Shown here in pieces: positions 11,263 through 21,894 of a stretch of DNA of 33,039 nt. The translations under genes were made by a program, and so were the position numbers. The first letter of the stretch is position 1. Each line of letters starts with the position of its first letter. The notes below the pieces were generated by a model. It ran no database searches, was not told where the DNA came from, and saw only the letters and a program-made list of their open reading frames with translations. This DNA comes from Krasilnikovozyma curviuscula (taxonomy: Eukaryota > Basidiomycota > Tremellomycetes > Cystofilobasidiales > Mrakiaceae): positions 1-33,039 of the forward strand of contig MVAQ01000235.1 in assembly GCA_014825775.1 (NCBI GenBank), in the 5' to 3' direction.

Positions 11263-12149
11263 ATGGCTCTTCCAATAAACCTCATCAATCGCATTAGCTT
11301 CGCCTGCTACATTCTCCTCATTGTCTTCTCAATCATCGAACTAGGACTGGCAGCCCACGCTGCGTCTGTCTTCAACAACGGACCCTTCGATTTCTTGGCC
11401 TTTGCGAGTGCATTCAGTTTTGCTGTACTACTTGTTTGGGTCATTTTGGGAAACGTGGGAGGATTCACCGAATCCAAGCACGCTGTCGTAAACAACATTG
11501 TCGAGGTGTGTATGCTCGGGTTGTTGTGGGTGTTTTGGCTTGGTACGTATGAATTCTTCACCTTTTCGTCTCTTCAATTGACCTTTTTCTGAGACTGACC
11601 CATTTTTTCCTCTTTTAGCGGGAGCTGCTGCTGTTACAGCAACAACTGATTTCAGTCTTTGTGGAAAAGCGCTTGTTGATTGGTTCGGAGATTGTAAGCT
11701 CTTTTGCGCTCCATATACAATCTCGGAGAGCTCATCCTTTCCACATTTCGTCCAGATATTGGCACAGTCTCAAACTCTGTCTGTGCTGAAGGACGTGCCG
11801 ACCTCGCTTTTGCTTGGCTGAACTGGATCATCGTTACAATCCTCTTCGGAACCTTGCTCACTCTCTGCATCATCGAAACAACGAAGAAAAACAACAATGT
11901 TAGTGAACAATCCCCTAAGAATGATCACATAAGAATAAGAATCGAAGAGACTCACCTGACTAAATTGCACTTGAGTAGGTTTGGTATGACAACTCTCGAA
12001 GCTATCCATGGTTCAATACCACTTCGGCGAACAATGCTGACGTTGAGGCTGTGGGAGCCCCTGCCACTAATACTGCCACCACCTCAGCATTTGTATCTAT
12101 TCCTCTGAAAGAAACAGAACCGAAGCCGGAGGCATCTATCACTGTCTGA
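11263..12149 (+). CDS. MARVEL-like four-helix membrane protein, copy 2
   Basis: Four exons splice in phase (11263-11542, 11619-11693, 11756-11898, 11979-12149), giving 222 residues. It is a clear paralogue of the gene at 8608: both share the MAL start, IELGLAAHAAS at the end of helix 1, the cysteine loop (SLCGKAL and SVCAEGRADLAFAW), the fourth helix (WIIVTILFGTLLTLCII) and a tail beginning VWYDNSRSYPWFN. Three introns sit at homologous positions and phases in both copies; copy 2 lacks the two additional introns of copy 1. The C-terminal tail is longer and Thr/Pro/Glu-rich. It converges on LSC1, with 257 nt between the stop codons. The orientation and close spacing indicate tandem duplication. 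Confidence 0.87.
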
Positions 12150-12406
12150 TTTCGTATTATGACCCTTCCACAATCCTTCCAGTTTGAGCGCCTTCACCCG
12201 CCTCATCCCCCAACATTGCGTTTATAGCTTATAGTCAGGTACCCTTCTCTTGTTGACGTATGACAGAACAGTTGGTGATTGTGTGCCCCTCTTGCATTGC
12301 GCAATGGATTGGATTTTTGAAACATGAAAGAAAGTCTATCGCATTAATGCGTCATCAGTTGTTCAAACTCCTGCCCTAAAACTTCGTCACTCATCCACTC
12401 CCCGCT

Positions 12407-14326
12407 TTACGCGAGACCAGCGTCCTTCATCGCCTGGAGCATCAATGGGCCGATCTGAGCAGGAGACATGGCGACGACGACACCAGCCTTTTGAAGGGCG
12501 GCAATCTTGTCGGAAGCAGCTCCCTTACCACCAGAGATGATGGCACCTTGTGACAAAAGCAGAGGTTTTGTCAGTGAAAGAGAATGTCGAGAGCCACCGA
12601 CGAGTCATTTCTTACCAGCGTGACCCATTCTTCGGCCTGGTGGAGCAGAAACACCAGCGATGAAAGCAACGACTGGTTTTGGTTGTTTCCTCGTCTTGTT
12701 GTATGTCTCCAAGAACTCAGCAGCGTCCTCCTCCATAGAACCACCGATCTCACCAATGAGAACGATACCTTCCGTGCGTGGATCATCGAGGAGGACGGTG
12801 AGCGCGTCGACGTGGGTGGTTCCTGGGAATGGATCTCCTCCGATACCAATGACCAATGATTGTCCCAGTCCAACACCGGTGGTTTGGTGAACAGCCTCGT
12901 AGTTCAAAGTTCCAGATCGGGAAACGATACCTATAGATAGTTTAGAAGCCAAGTCAGTTATGGACATCCAGTCAGATGAGAAAGTGAGCCGTCAATCGTA
13001 CCAATCTTTCCTGGCATGTGGATGTGACCTGGCATGATACCCATCTTACATCCTCTTGGGTCGATGATTCCTGGACAGTTTGGTCCGACCATTCTGGACT
13101 TAGATTGCGACTTGAGGGCATTCATGACCTTGATCTCGTCCAACTGGAGGAAAACGCGATAATGTCAGCAAAAATGGTGTTAAAGCTAACGATCAAATGG
13201 GCTATCTTACTTGAGGAATACCTTCGGTGATGGTGACGATCAATGGGATTTCAGCTTCAATGGCCTCGAGGATAGCATCAGCAGCAGCTGGTGGTGGGAC
13301 GTAAAGGACAGTAGCATCTGGCTTGGTCTTCTCAACAGCCTAACAAAGAGTACGACATACAACCGGGGCAGAGATCAGCAAATGGTTGTGCGAGAAAGTC
13401 AGGTGAGGGGAAACTTACCTCCCTCACAGTTCCAAAGACTGGGAGTTCTAAGTGAGTGGTACCAGCCTTCTTTGGGTTGACACCTCCAACCATTTTGGTT
13501 CCGTAGGAAATGGCTTGAGCGGCATGGAAAGTACCCTGATTAGAAAAGGCAATGGGTGAAGCAAACAAAACGGATCGTCAGCAATGCACGATGAAAGCGG
13601 GGTCTGCACTCTCTCGTTCCACCACGCCAACATGACCAACCTCTCCAGAAATAGAATTGATCAGTTTCCTCTCCTTGTAGAGCGATTGGCCGCAATAAAT
13701 GGCAAAGACGGAGGGACACGTTTTTTCCATCCTCACGTCGTCCCTCCCGCCTTGAAAATCATCAATTCGCTCTCCCCCTCTCGATTGCTTCCTTCCCAAG
13801 GATATTCCGAGCCCAGTATCGCTAAACTTCTGGCCACCACCTTGATGTAGCAAGAAGACCGTCTGACACGGCAGAGAACCTATCTCATACGTTCCATTCA
13901 TCATCTCTCTGCGATTCTCTCCTCCGAATCGCTAGAATTGAGTGACCCAAAACATTAGACTCACAGTCTTTCCAGTGAAACCTGAGTTAATAGAGTGCGA
14001 AGATAGCCGGTCAGTAGAGAGTAACGAGACCACACGTCACGAGAAAAGGATCTCGCAGGCCTCCTGAGGGTGAAAAAAGGAACGGAGGAAGGAACTAACC
14101 TTGAACAAGAACCTTGGTGTTGGCGTTAATGAGCAAGTTCTTCACTGTGCTGGCATAATCACCTTTAACAGCTTTGGAAGTCGAGAAGAATCGACCTAGG
14201 GACAAGCGGTAGATTTCACATCAGTTAGTCGCTGTCGTGGAAAGATGAGAAACAAAACGAGGTACAAATAGCAGACTGCAACTTACCTGAGGAGGAAGCA
14301 GAAGCGGAGAGAGTAGATCTGAACAT
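12407..14326 (-). CDS. LSC1: Succinyl-CoA ligase alpha subunit, mitochondrial
   Basis: The alpha subunit carries the CoA-binding site and the phospho-histidine of succinyl-CoA synthetase, the TCA-cycle step that makes ATP or GTP by substrate-level phosphorylation. The spliced product is about 334 residues (yeast LSC1 is 329). It starts [20 protein letters not shown], a typical matrix presequence. Motifs in order: CoA loop [65 protein letters not shown] and the active-site block [11 protein letters not shown], whose His is phosphorylated. The protein ends in MKDAGLA. The chosen ATG is at 14326 and the TAA at 12407-12409. An intron of 429 nt (13964-13536) splits the CoA loop between GKT and GTF, and the final intron ends in CAAG. 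Otherwise introns are short. Confidence 0.96.
13536..13964 (-). other. Unusually long intron in LSC1
   Basis: The donor gtgagt is at 13964 and the acceptor taatcag ends at 13536; both are canonical and splicing restores the invariant GKTGTFH. At 429 nt it is several times longer than most introns in the window. Frames of 88 codons (plus) and 108 codons (minus) lie inside it but show no recognisable domain. Confidence 0.85.
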
Positions 14327-14669
14327 GATTGCAGAGAGATTGAGACCCTTTGAGCGATAAAATCAACTCGACAAACCGTTCGCGAAAAGCTGCCCTACGA
14401 TTTCCGATAAAGCCACGCAAAATCAAAACAGGCCAAAAAGAAAAGGAAAACAAAAGATTTATGAATTCTTACATGAGAAGAGCGTACATGTTGAAAAATG
14501 GACTCATAGCAAAGGAAAAGAAGGAGAAGATAAGGTGACGGTATCGTTTCGGTCGTAATATGCAGTGCGAATTAGCAGGAGTGCGATGGTATCTATGGTT
14601 TATGAAAGGGAATAATAAGGCTAGTTGTCCATGAAGTGAAAAATGCTGAACGCTTTTGATAAATCATCA
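14327..14669. other. Intergenic: LSC1 promoter and kelch gene 3' end
   Basis: This 343-nt A-rich stretch lies between two leftward genes. It must hold the LSC1 promoter and the 3'UTR of the kelch gene. The plus-strand frame at 14350-14538 is Lys/Arg-rich simply because the DNA is A-rich. I see no other element. Confidence 0.5.
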
Positions 14670-17256
14670 CTAGGTGCTAGAGTCAACGGGAGTTGAGGTG
14701 GACAGAGACGTTGATTTTGGTTTGGTTGGCTGGGACGATGAGACCTGCCTTGGGTGCTTCTTGGTAAGGCGTTCCTTTTCTGTCTTACTTAAGTCGATGT
14801 GAAAGTTCGTGATGGAGCCAATATAAGTCAGTGCCCCTAAATCTAGTTGCCAGACCTGCAGAAAGGAAGATCTAAGTTAAACCACATCATTCCAGGAGAC
14901 GTATGAGATACGTACATCGTCGAACACTTTGGACCCATCGAACCCGTAAAATATCCAAACTCTCGAGTCGTGGAAGATTGTTGCATGATAACCTCTGCCT
15001 GCAGGTTTGCGACCCGCAACTTGCTTGGTTTCCCACTCAAGTGTCACTATTGCGGTGGAACCAAGAAGATAGGAGTCAGCTGGGGATATTATTAGAAACG
15101 TTGCCTTTTCCTTCTGACATAACTTACCAAGGTTGAAAAACAAAACATGTTCTGTGTATTGTTTGGAGTCGTGTCCTCCCATCACCAGCAGATATGAACC
15201 TAATTTTGTTGTTGTATGGGCGAGGCGAGGATGCCTGCTTTTTGTCTGAATATTGTACCATTTCGACATTACTGCATCAAGAGCAAAATTATGAGCTAAA
15301 TACAACAATTGTTGTCATTGTGACTTACCGAGGTCAAGTATATGGACGTCATCAAAGCTCTCGTAACCGTCACTTCCCCCCTAAACGAAGTACAAACACC
15401 TTCTTTCAGTTTCCTTTCTTGTCTCCTAGAGGCAGAATAGAAACTCACAATGATCACGAGCTTGGCACCTTCTCCGTTCCTGCCTTGATCCTTCACCAAC
15501 GTTCCAGAATGATACCCTCTAGCACTAGGTTTTGACCCTTGAGTTTCAACAAGTTTCCATTCTAAACAGGTGGGGTCTGACACATCAAGTGACCACAGGT
15601 CGTTGAGAGCCGCTGAACCATTACCGCCTCCAAATATTAATATCGACGTCTGTGTTGAGGTCTCATACAAGCATGCGGTATGAGCTCGCCGTGGAGGGGG
15701 TCTTCTATCAGATGGAGTACAAACGTACGGCTGTGACCAGGAGTATGTACCTACAATTGGAAGAGAACGAAACAAGCGATTGAGATCAGAGCAAGTGCGA
15801 CGGATCAGGGATAAAAATTGCGTCCAACCCACGGGTATCATAAGCATAAACTGCATTTGAGTATGAGCCTCCGTCTCCTCCTCCGATGATGTATATCGTT
15901 GCATCGACCAGCGTGGCCGTATGCGCACGAAAAGGTGGTGGTGCAGTTCCTCTACTCTTCTCTATACGACTGAAGTACATTGTTTCCGTGTTGAAGATGG
16001 AGATACCTCCCCAGCACTTACTCATGTCGCAACCACCGAATATCCAGACTTTGTCACCAACGAGAGTCGCTGAATGCGCTCGAAGCGGTCGGAGAGGTGG
16101 ATAGCCATAGAAGGGAACAGGAGAGGAGTAAATAACTCGATTGGTCGAAAAGAAGGAAGCTTGTTAGTGGCTTTGAGGGTGCAAAAGGTGACAAACGGTG
16201 CTTACTAGAACTTGCAGCAACTTCAGCAGGAGGTGTTTCAGAGTTGACGCCTATGACAGGAGCGGCGGGAATGTAGCCTCTGGTGGAGGGTCCACCATCT
16301 TTCTCTCTGAAAGAATCCTTCTCTCGCTTCTTTGTCTTCTTCCTCGTCGACGAGGCACTAGCGGCACTTCCCAGTTGAGGTGGTGGTGGGGAGGCGGAAG
16401 CTTGCGCGGTGGCAGGAAGAGTAGACTTTGTATCGTATTTGGTATCTCCAGGTTCAACACTCTCGGTGCTGGTAATATGGGCATTCCCACTTGATGTGGG
16501 GTAGTTTAGATTGGGTTTCGGAGGTGCCTCTGGGGTTGCAGCTGAACTTCTCGATCTCGCAAACGACAGCGCCGGACTGGCTCTATGAGATGAAGGTTCA
16601 CCACTTGTCGTCGCTGAAACTGCAGCTGTATAGCGAGAGGAATCGTTCAAAAGAGATGTTGGAGATGCTGATCTTTGACTGGAAGTGGATGACTCTTGGG
16701 TAACTGGCAGATTGGTTATAAGAGAGAAGGACGCCGTTGCCAGAGCGGGAGTCAAAGAAGACATAGTCGGAGACGATGGCAGCTTTAGGATAGGTGAAGC
16801 AGGTCCAGAGGTGTTCCAAGATGGCGACGAGGGCTGAGACAGAGCGAAAGTGTGAGAATCACTCGTTTGGAACAGATCGAAATCAGTCTTACCCGAGAAC
16901 CCTGATTTAGCGATATCTCTAGTGATGCTGAGCCTCTTCTTTCAGACAATATCCTTCTCATCTTCTGGCCAAGGGTCGAAACCCCTCCTTCCTTTGAAGT
17001 GATAGGTGAAGAGCGCCCACTCTCCACCACACCACCCTGACCTTCCTTTGAAGGGGAGGACGAGTCAACTGCCATGTCCAAAAATGCTTTCGCCTTTCCA
17101 AGAGCAGAGATCGAGTCCGAACGGGAGCTGGAACGGGGAGGGAGCAACGGTCTGCCGGACGCTCTCGAAGCTACTGAAAACCCAAACCAGGGGTGCTAAC
17201 AATTAGAATTCAGATGAAGAGGCTAAAGAGGACTTAAGCGTACCATCCCCATTCAT
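14670..17256 (-). CDS. Six-kelch beta-propeller protein with a disordered N-terminal half
   Basis: The start is the ATG at 17256 in a 13-nt first exon (MNGDG, 17256-17244); the stop is TAG at 14670-14672. The first half is Ser/Pro/Thr-rich with basic patches (ARSRSSA, TRKKTKKREKDSF) and no fold. The second half carries six kelch blades, each with a RAHTATL-like strand and a GG doublet: WIFGGCD, YIIGGGDGG, ILIFGGGNGS, VIIGGSDGYESFDDVHILDL, LLVMGGHDS and WIFYGFDGSKVFDDVWQLDL. In the last blade the second Gly of the doublet is replaced (FYGFDG). The tail is Lys/Ser/Thr-rich. At least eight exons are needed. Fungal proteins of this shape (kelch propeller plus disordered region) often act as scaffolds in polarity or signalling, as Kel1 and Tea1 do, but here that is only inference; the long coiled coil of those proteins is missing. 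Confidence 0.88.
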
Positions 17257-17906
17257 ATTTGACGAAGTTATGAGCTTTCAATGCAGTTTGCGTGTAAAAG
17301 GGCCAGGATTATGAGAAAGCCTAAAACAGTTAAAGGACCGTGCACCATCCAACCTACTTGCTACCTCTTTTTTCGTAACCTCGAATTTCGAACTTGTGAG
17401 ACAATGATATACGGGATCCATGTTCTCTCTATCGACAAGCAAAACAAGCAATTCTCAATCTACCACGATGGTCTCTGGTTGGTCGCGTCATACTGGACTA
17501 CAGAGATGAGAACTTTGTTTTTTTGCGGATTTGCAGGCGAAGGTATGAAAGAATAGGCCCTATGGTTCGAATTCGTATTGGCATCGTCGGAAAAGGAAAC
17601 AGAGGTGAATGGGTGATGCAACACCTGAAACTCGGAATTGTTGGTGAAATAAACACTACCTTCTGCGCGACTTTTTGCTTTTTTTTTCGCGAAGAGAAAC
17701 CAGCGTGGAGGAAAAATAATAAATGCGAAGCAAACAAACATGAGCAAGAAAAGCGTTAAGGTAGAAAGTCCGGTGAAGAAGGGAAATAGCATGGCGCACT
17801 GAAGTACATGGGTCATAAAAGAGAACAGAGCGGAAGAGGGGAAAGAGAAAATGAAAAAATATCAAAGGAGAGTATCGGCATAGGATATGATTTGCCATTT
17901 GCTTTT
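17257..17906. other. Intergenic: kelch promoter and heparinase-like gene 3' end
   Basis: This 650-nt gap separates two leftward genes. Frames on both strands reach about 90-118 codons but are rich in Phe, Cys and Arg with no family pattern, as expected for T/A-rich non-coding DNA. A T-run lies at 17680-17690. No tRNA, repeat or mobile element is visible. Confidence 0.5.
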
Positions 17907-20900
17907 TTAGTGACTCGTTAACGACCAATTGTCGATGGCGACGTTGTTGGGTGCCGAGTAGGCACTGGAAGAAGCATCCTTCCAGTCTGGGCTGAAAACA
18001 ACTGTGAATAGAATAAAAGAATTAAGTTAGCACAGCTCAAGAATATTAAAGAAAGATAGCCGTCAAATCACCTTGCAAGCTGTAGGTTCCTCCAGACAGG
18101 TTGATTCCGAGGACGACAGTGGGGGAGTTATCCTGGTCACCATCTTCAAGGACACCTTCATAGGTGGGTTGAGATGGAAGAGATGGATCTGTGGTATATC
18201 TGGATGCAGGGAGCTGAACAAAGGAAGCTCCGGTTGATGGAGAAGCGATGGTGACAGTGCAAGTCTGGTTGGCCAATGTTAAGGTGGCAGTCATATTATC
18301 AGAGGAGATGGAGATAGTAGCGTTGGTCTAGTAGAAAGCAGATCAAAGACTGATCTTAGCAGAATGCACTATTAGTAGTGAAGGCTATCAATACTCACGT
18401 GCATTCTCCATTGGATGTTCGTAGCAGAGGGAGCGGTGATGTCATCTTGGATCAACACTTGTCGACGTTGGTTCAGCATACGGATACCTCTCTTGACAAC
18501 AGTTCCGTTGTAAGCCGTTGTCAAGTCGGTAGTGAAGTAGGCAGTTGAGGAGCTGTTGACAGTCATGACTGGGCTGGCTCCTTGGGTCTCACCAGTAGAA
18601 CTGAAGCTGGTAGATGGTTGCGAGTCCACGTTCTGGTTCAGATAGTCGATGACCAGACAATTCTGGCCCTCAGTTCTCTTTCGGTAGTACAACCATCGCT
18701 GAGAACCTTCACCTTCAGATGAAAAGTAGCCTGTAGAGAGGTAGTTGGCAGAGCCCAAATCTCCAGCCCAGCGTTGACCCATCTTGTTGAGAGGGAAAAG
18801 GACCAGTAGAGGAAAAATGTCAGGATAGCGGGAGCATCAAAGAAGATCGTCAAAGCTTACGGCGTCAATAACGAAGTCGCCAGCGTCGATATCACCGTGC
18901 GTTTGATGTCCAGTCATGTTGCCAGCCTTCATTGCGACGTACAATCCGTTGTTAGAAGTCCAGGTTGATCTCATGGAGGCCTAAATGAGAAAGGGTTCTA
19001 TCATCAGAAAACAGGCAGAGCCTAGCGTGAGAGAGGATGTGCTTACCCAATCGTCGCTTCCAGAGTTGAAGTGGTTGTCCAAAGCCAAGCCATCCCAGAA
19101 GACACCTTTGACCGAAGGATCATACCAGAACATCGCCCATGGCTCAGAAGCATCGTACTGTTCACGCTGATACAGCATATATCTCGGGGTGCTTGTTGCG
19201 CCGGCCAAGTACAAAAGAGAATTGGCAGTAGCAGAGTACCTGCGTTGAAAAGTTGAAGTTGGTAGAGCACAAAGAGGAAGAAAGAAAAGAAGTGCTTACT
19301 TGTTGGGGCCATGGTCACCGTAATTGAACAATGAGGTCATCCCTTGAACATACATGTGATAAAGAGCAGTAAGACCAAAGTTCGAGTTGGAAGCTAAGAG
19401 GCCTTGATCTGAGCCAAAGGTGGTGTTCAGGGCTGACATTAATTCAGCAGCACCAGTTGTACCGAAGTACCAGTAGTTAGGGGTTTCACTCCATGTTCCG
19501 TCTGGCAAAAGGCAACTAAAGTGGTGAGCTTTCTAATTAGACGAAATCAGACCGTGATTTAATACGCACCAGCATGAACCGCTTGCATGCAATTCTTTTC
19601 GGCATTTGGAACAGCAGCATCGATGACTTGTTGAGCAACACCGGATGTGTCGTCTCCAAGGATAGCAAGAGCACCAATGGTACAGCCTGCATTGTTGACA
19701 CTGTATCAAAGAAGACCCATAATTAAAAAAAAGTTTTGGAAATCGCTAGAAACGGTCAAACAAGCACTCACCAGTTCCAGTTACCATTGATCTGAGAGCC
19801 AGTTCCAGTCCACCAGTCCCATGTGCCGTTTTGTCCATTGAGAGCAGTCAAACAGAAGTTCAAGCCAAAATCAACGATAGCAGTTCTGAGGGTCGTCTTT
19901 TGGGTGCTGTTCCAGCCGTCGTACATCCAATCGTAAGCAATACCGAACGCGTTGGTAAACTCTCCCAAGTCGAGGAAGTGTTGAGGATTCCAACGGGTAT
20001 CATCAGTACCGAACGGGATGCTTGGATTGTTACCCATAGCGGTCTAGCGAGAGTGAGAAATATAATAGAGATCAGAATATGAATGGTCAGGACAAATCAG
20101 TGGGAGCCCACCTCAAGCTCAAGCCAAGCTCTATCGAGCCATTTGGTGTCGTTGGTCATTTTGTAAGCATAAGCCCAGTTCTTGACTCTGACCTTGAGGA
20201 TACGAGCAATATCCAAGACACCAGAACCAGTGAGGCCACCGTCCTCATCATAAGTGATGGGTTTCGCATCGTAGTCGGCAGAAGCGTTGGCGAAGATGGT
20301 AGCGTTCCAGCCAAAGAGGTATCCATCGTTAGCAATGAGACCATTCTTTAGAGCATCCCACTTGTACCTAGGTGATCATTAGCGAAATTTCAAACAAAGG
20401 ATGAGTGGGCGCATTCAGGAGGCATCGTTTGAACGACTTACTGAGGGGCAATGATTCTTGGGTGAGATCTTGGAGATGTGGCTGAGATACTGCTGGCATC
20501 TGGATCTGTTCCCCAGGTGTGGTTGGCGCTAGCGATATTGGTTGGAGCGACGTCAATGGCGGTATTGACCTTCAGAGTCGGGGAGTGTAAGTGGCGGGTA
20601 GGAAGCAAGAAGGGGTTTTAGTCCATTGAATAGATGCTCATCGCTTCCAAACCAGCAAAATAAAGATTCGGGACTCCCACACTTACAGCGGTTGGGTAAA
20701 TGGGGAGCAAGTAGGTGTCAGTTCCAGTCGCAACACGTTGAACGGCAAACTGTTGTCCAGCAGCGTTGGTTTGGGTCGACGCAGCAGCAGTACCAGTACC
20801 CGTAGCAGTACTGCCTTTTCCAGTACTGGTTCCTGAACTGCCTGCAGACTTGTTACCAGAGGTCGACGCGTTGTTCGCAGCCCTCGAGCCCAGCACGCCT

Positions 20901-21169
20901 CCTACGACTGCAGCTATGATGACCAACAAGAGAATTGGCAGGCCAATGATCAACCACTTTGAGATCTTCTTCTTCTTCTCTGGTACAGGATATCCATAAC
21001 CACCGTTGCTGTTGTAGCCAGAATTGTCGTAACCCCCTGTCGCACCGTACCCTCCTCCTCCTGCGCGTTGGGGAGAGCCATAGTATCCAGCGTCTCCGTC
21101 AGTGTAGCCCGTGCTCTGGTGAAGCTCGTGTTGGCTGCCGTCGAATGAGTTTGTCTGGCGATACGCCAT
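17907..21169 (-). CDS. Heparinase II/III-like protein with a type II membrane anchor
   Basis: The ATG is at 21169 and the TAA at 17907-17909. Residues 1-65 form a Gly/Tyr/Asn-rich, presumably cytosolic tail, followed by KKKKISK and a single transmembrane helix (about 71-96, WLIIGLPILLLVIIAAVVGG), then a Ser/Thr/Gly stalk. The lumenal part matches the heparinase II/III superfamily: an alpha toroid with EFTNAFGIAYDWMYDGW, the signature DGTWSETPNYWYFGTTG, then the C-terminal beta domain beginning HQTHGDIDAGDFVIDAMG. Many N-x-S/T sites fit a glycosylated secretory-pathway protein. At least nine introns. Known relatives are polysaccharide lyases acting on uronic-acid polymers; substrate here is unknown, though a fungal capsule or wall glucuronan would be a reasonable guess. 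The lyase fold call is good, the activity unproven. Confidence 0.88.
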
Positions 21170-21894
21170 TGTGTAGGGATACTGCCTATGCGAGAGCTGT
21201 TCGGGTATAAAGGGGTGAGGATGAAAACCAGAATAGAAAAGCTATGCTTGGAAAAAAAGCGTTGAATGAGCCCTGCTCCCAAAAATGTTCCGGTGGGGTA
21301 GTTGCTCCCACAGAGGACAAGTAGAGGGGCCAAAGATAGGGACTTACAAAGATGAAACTGAAGAGAAAGGGAAAAGTCTAGTGGAGTTGGAGGCCACACC
21401 ACACCACACGTCTGCCAGGCGGCGAGAACCAAGCGTCGCGACGTGAAAAAACCCTCAATCAAGGTTCGATAACAGGGTCCCGTTTCCGGGGCGTTCGTGC
21501 CTTTGCAACTTGCTGGGGTAAAAATGAAGCTTCTCGAAGGTTGAACGCGCAAAAGAATCTCAGATACGAGTCTTTTTTTTTTAGCCAAGAAACAGTGACA
21601 GATGGGCGCGCGCTGCGACCGTTCTACCCGAGGAAGGCTCTCCAAAGAAACAAATGGCTCTAATCACAAACTAGGTGGTACATATAGCCAGCCAGAAGAA
21701 GACGCTGGGACTGACACGAAGAATGAGTCTAATTCGGCGAAGTACACGAGGCATCTCATGACCATGGGTTGTCGTTATTATGGGTCGTGGTCGTTGGAAG
21801 GGGCGAAAAGAGTGGAGATTGGGACGGTCTGTAGAAATATGGTGAATTCAGTATTCACTAGTGATTCTTTTCACAGCAGCAGAAAGATGTAAGC
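21170..21894. other. Intergenic: heparinase-like gene promoter and TMEM184-like gene 3' end
   Basis: This 725-nt gap lies between two leftward genes. It contains a TATAAA on the plus strand near 21204, in the wrong orientation for the heparinase-like gene, and an A-run of the minus strand at 21571-21582. Frames here are shadows of about 100-230 codons that overlap the gene start in another frame and have no protein pattern. Confidence 0.45.

Noticed and set aside
20950..21645. A 231-codon minus-strand frame overlapping the start of the heparinase-like gene.
   Set aside because: It is an off-frame shadow plus promoter sequence and lacks domain features; the real frame begins at 21169.
21846..21866. 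A segment resembling a cloning-vector junction (GAATTC and ACTAGT sites close together).
   Set aside because: Only about 14 bases resemble a vector polylinker and the flanking DNA is ordinary; no longer vector sequence is present. Most likely coincidence.
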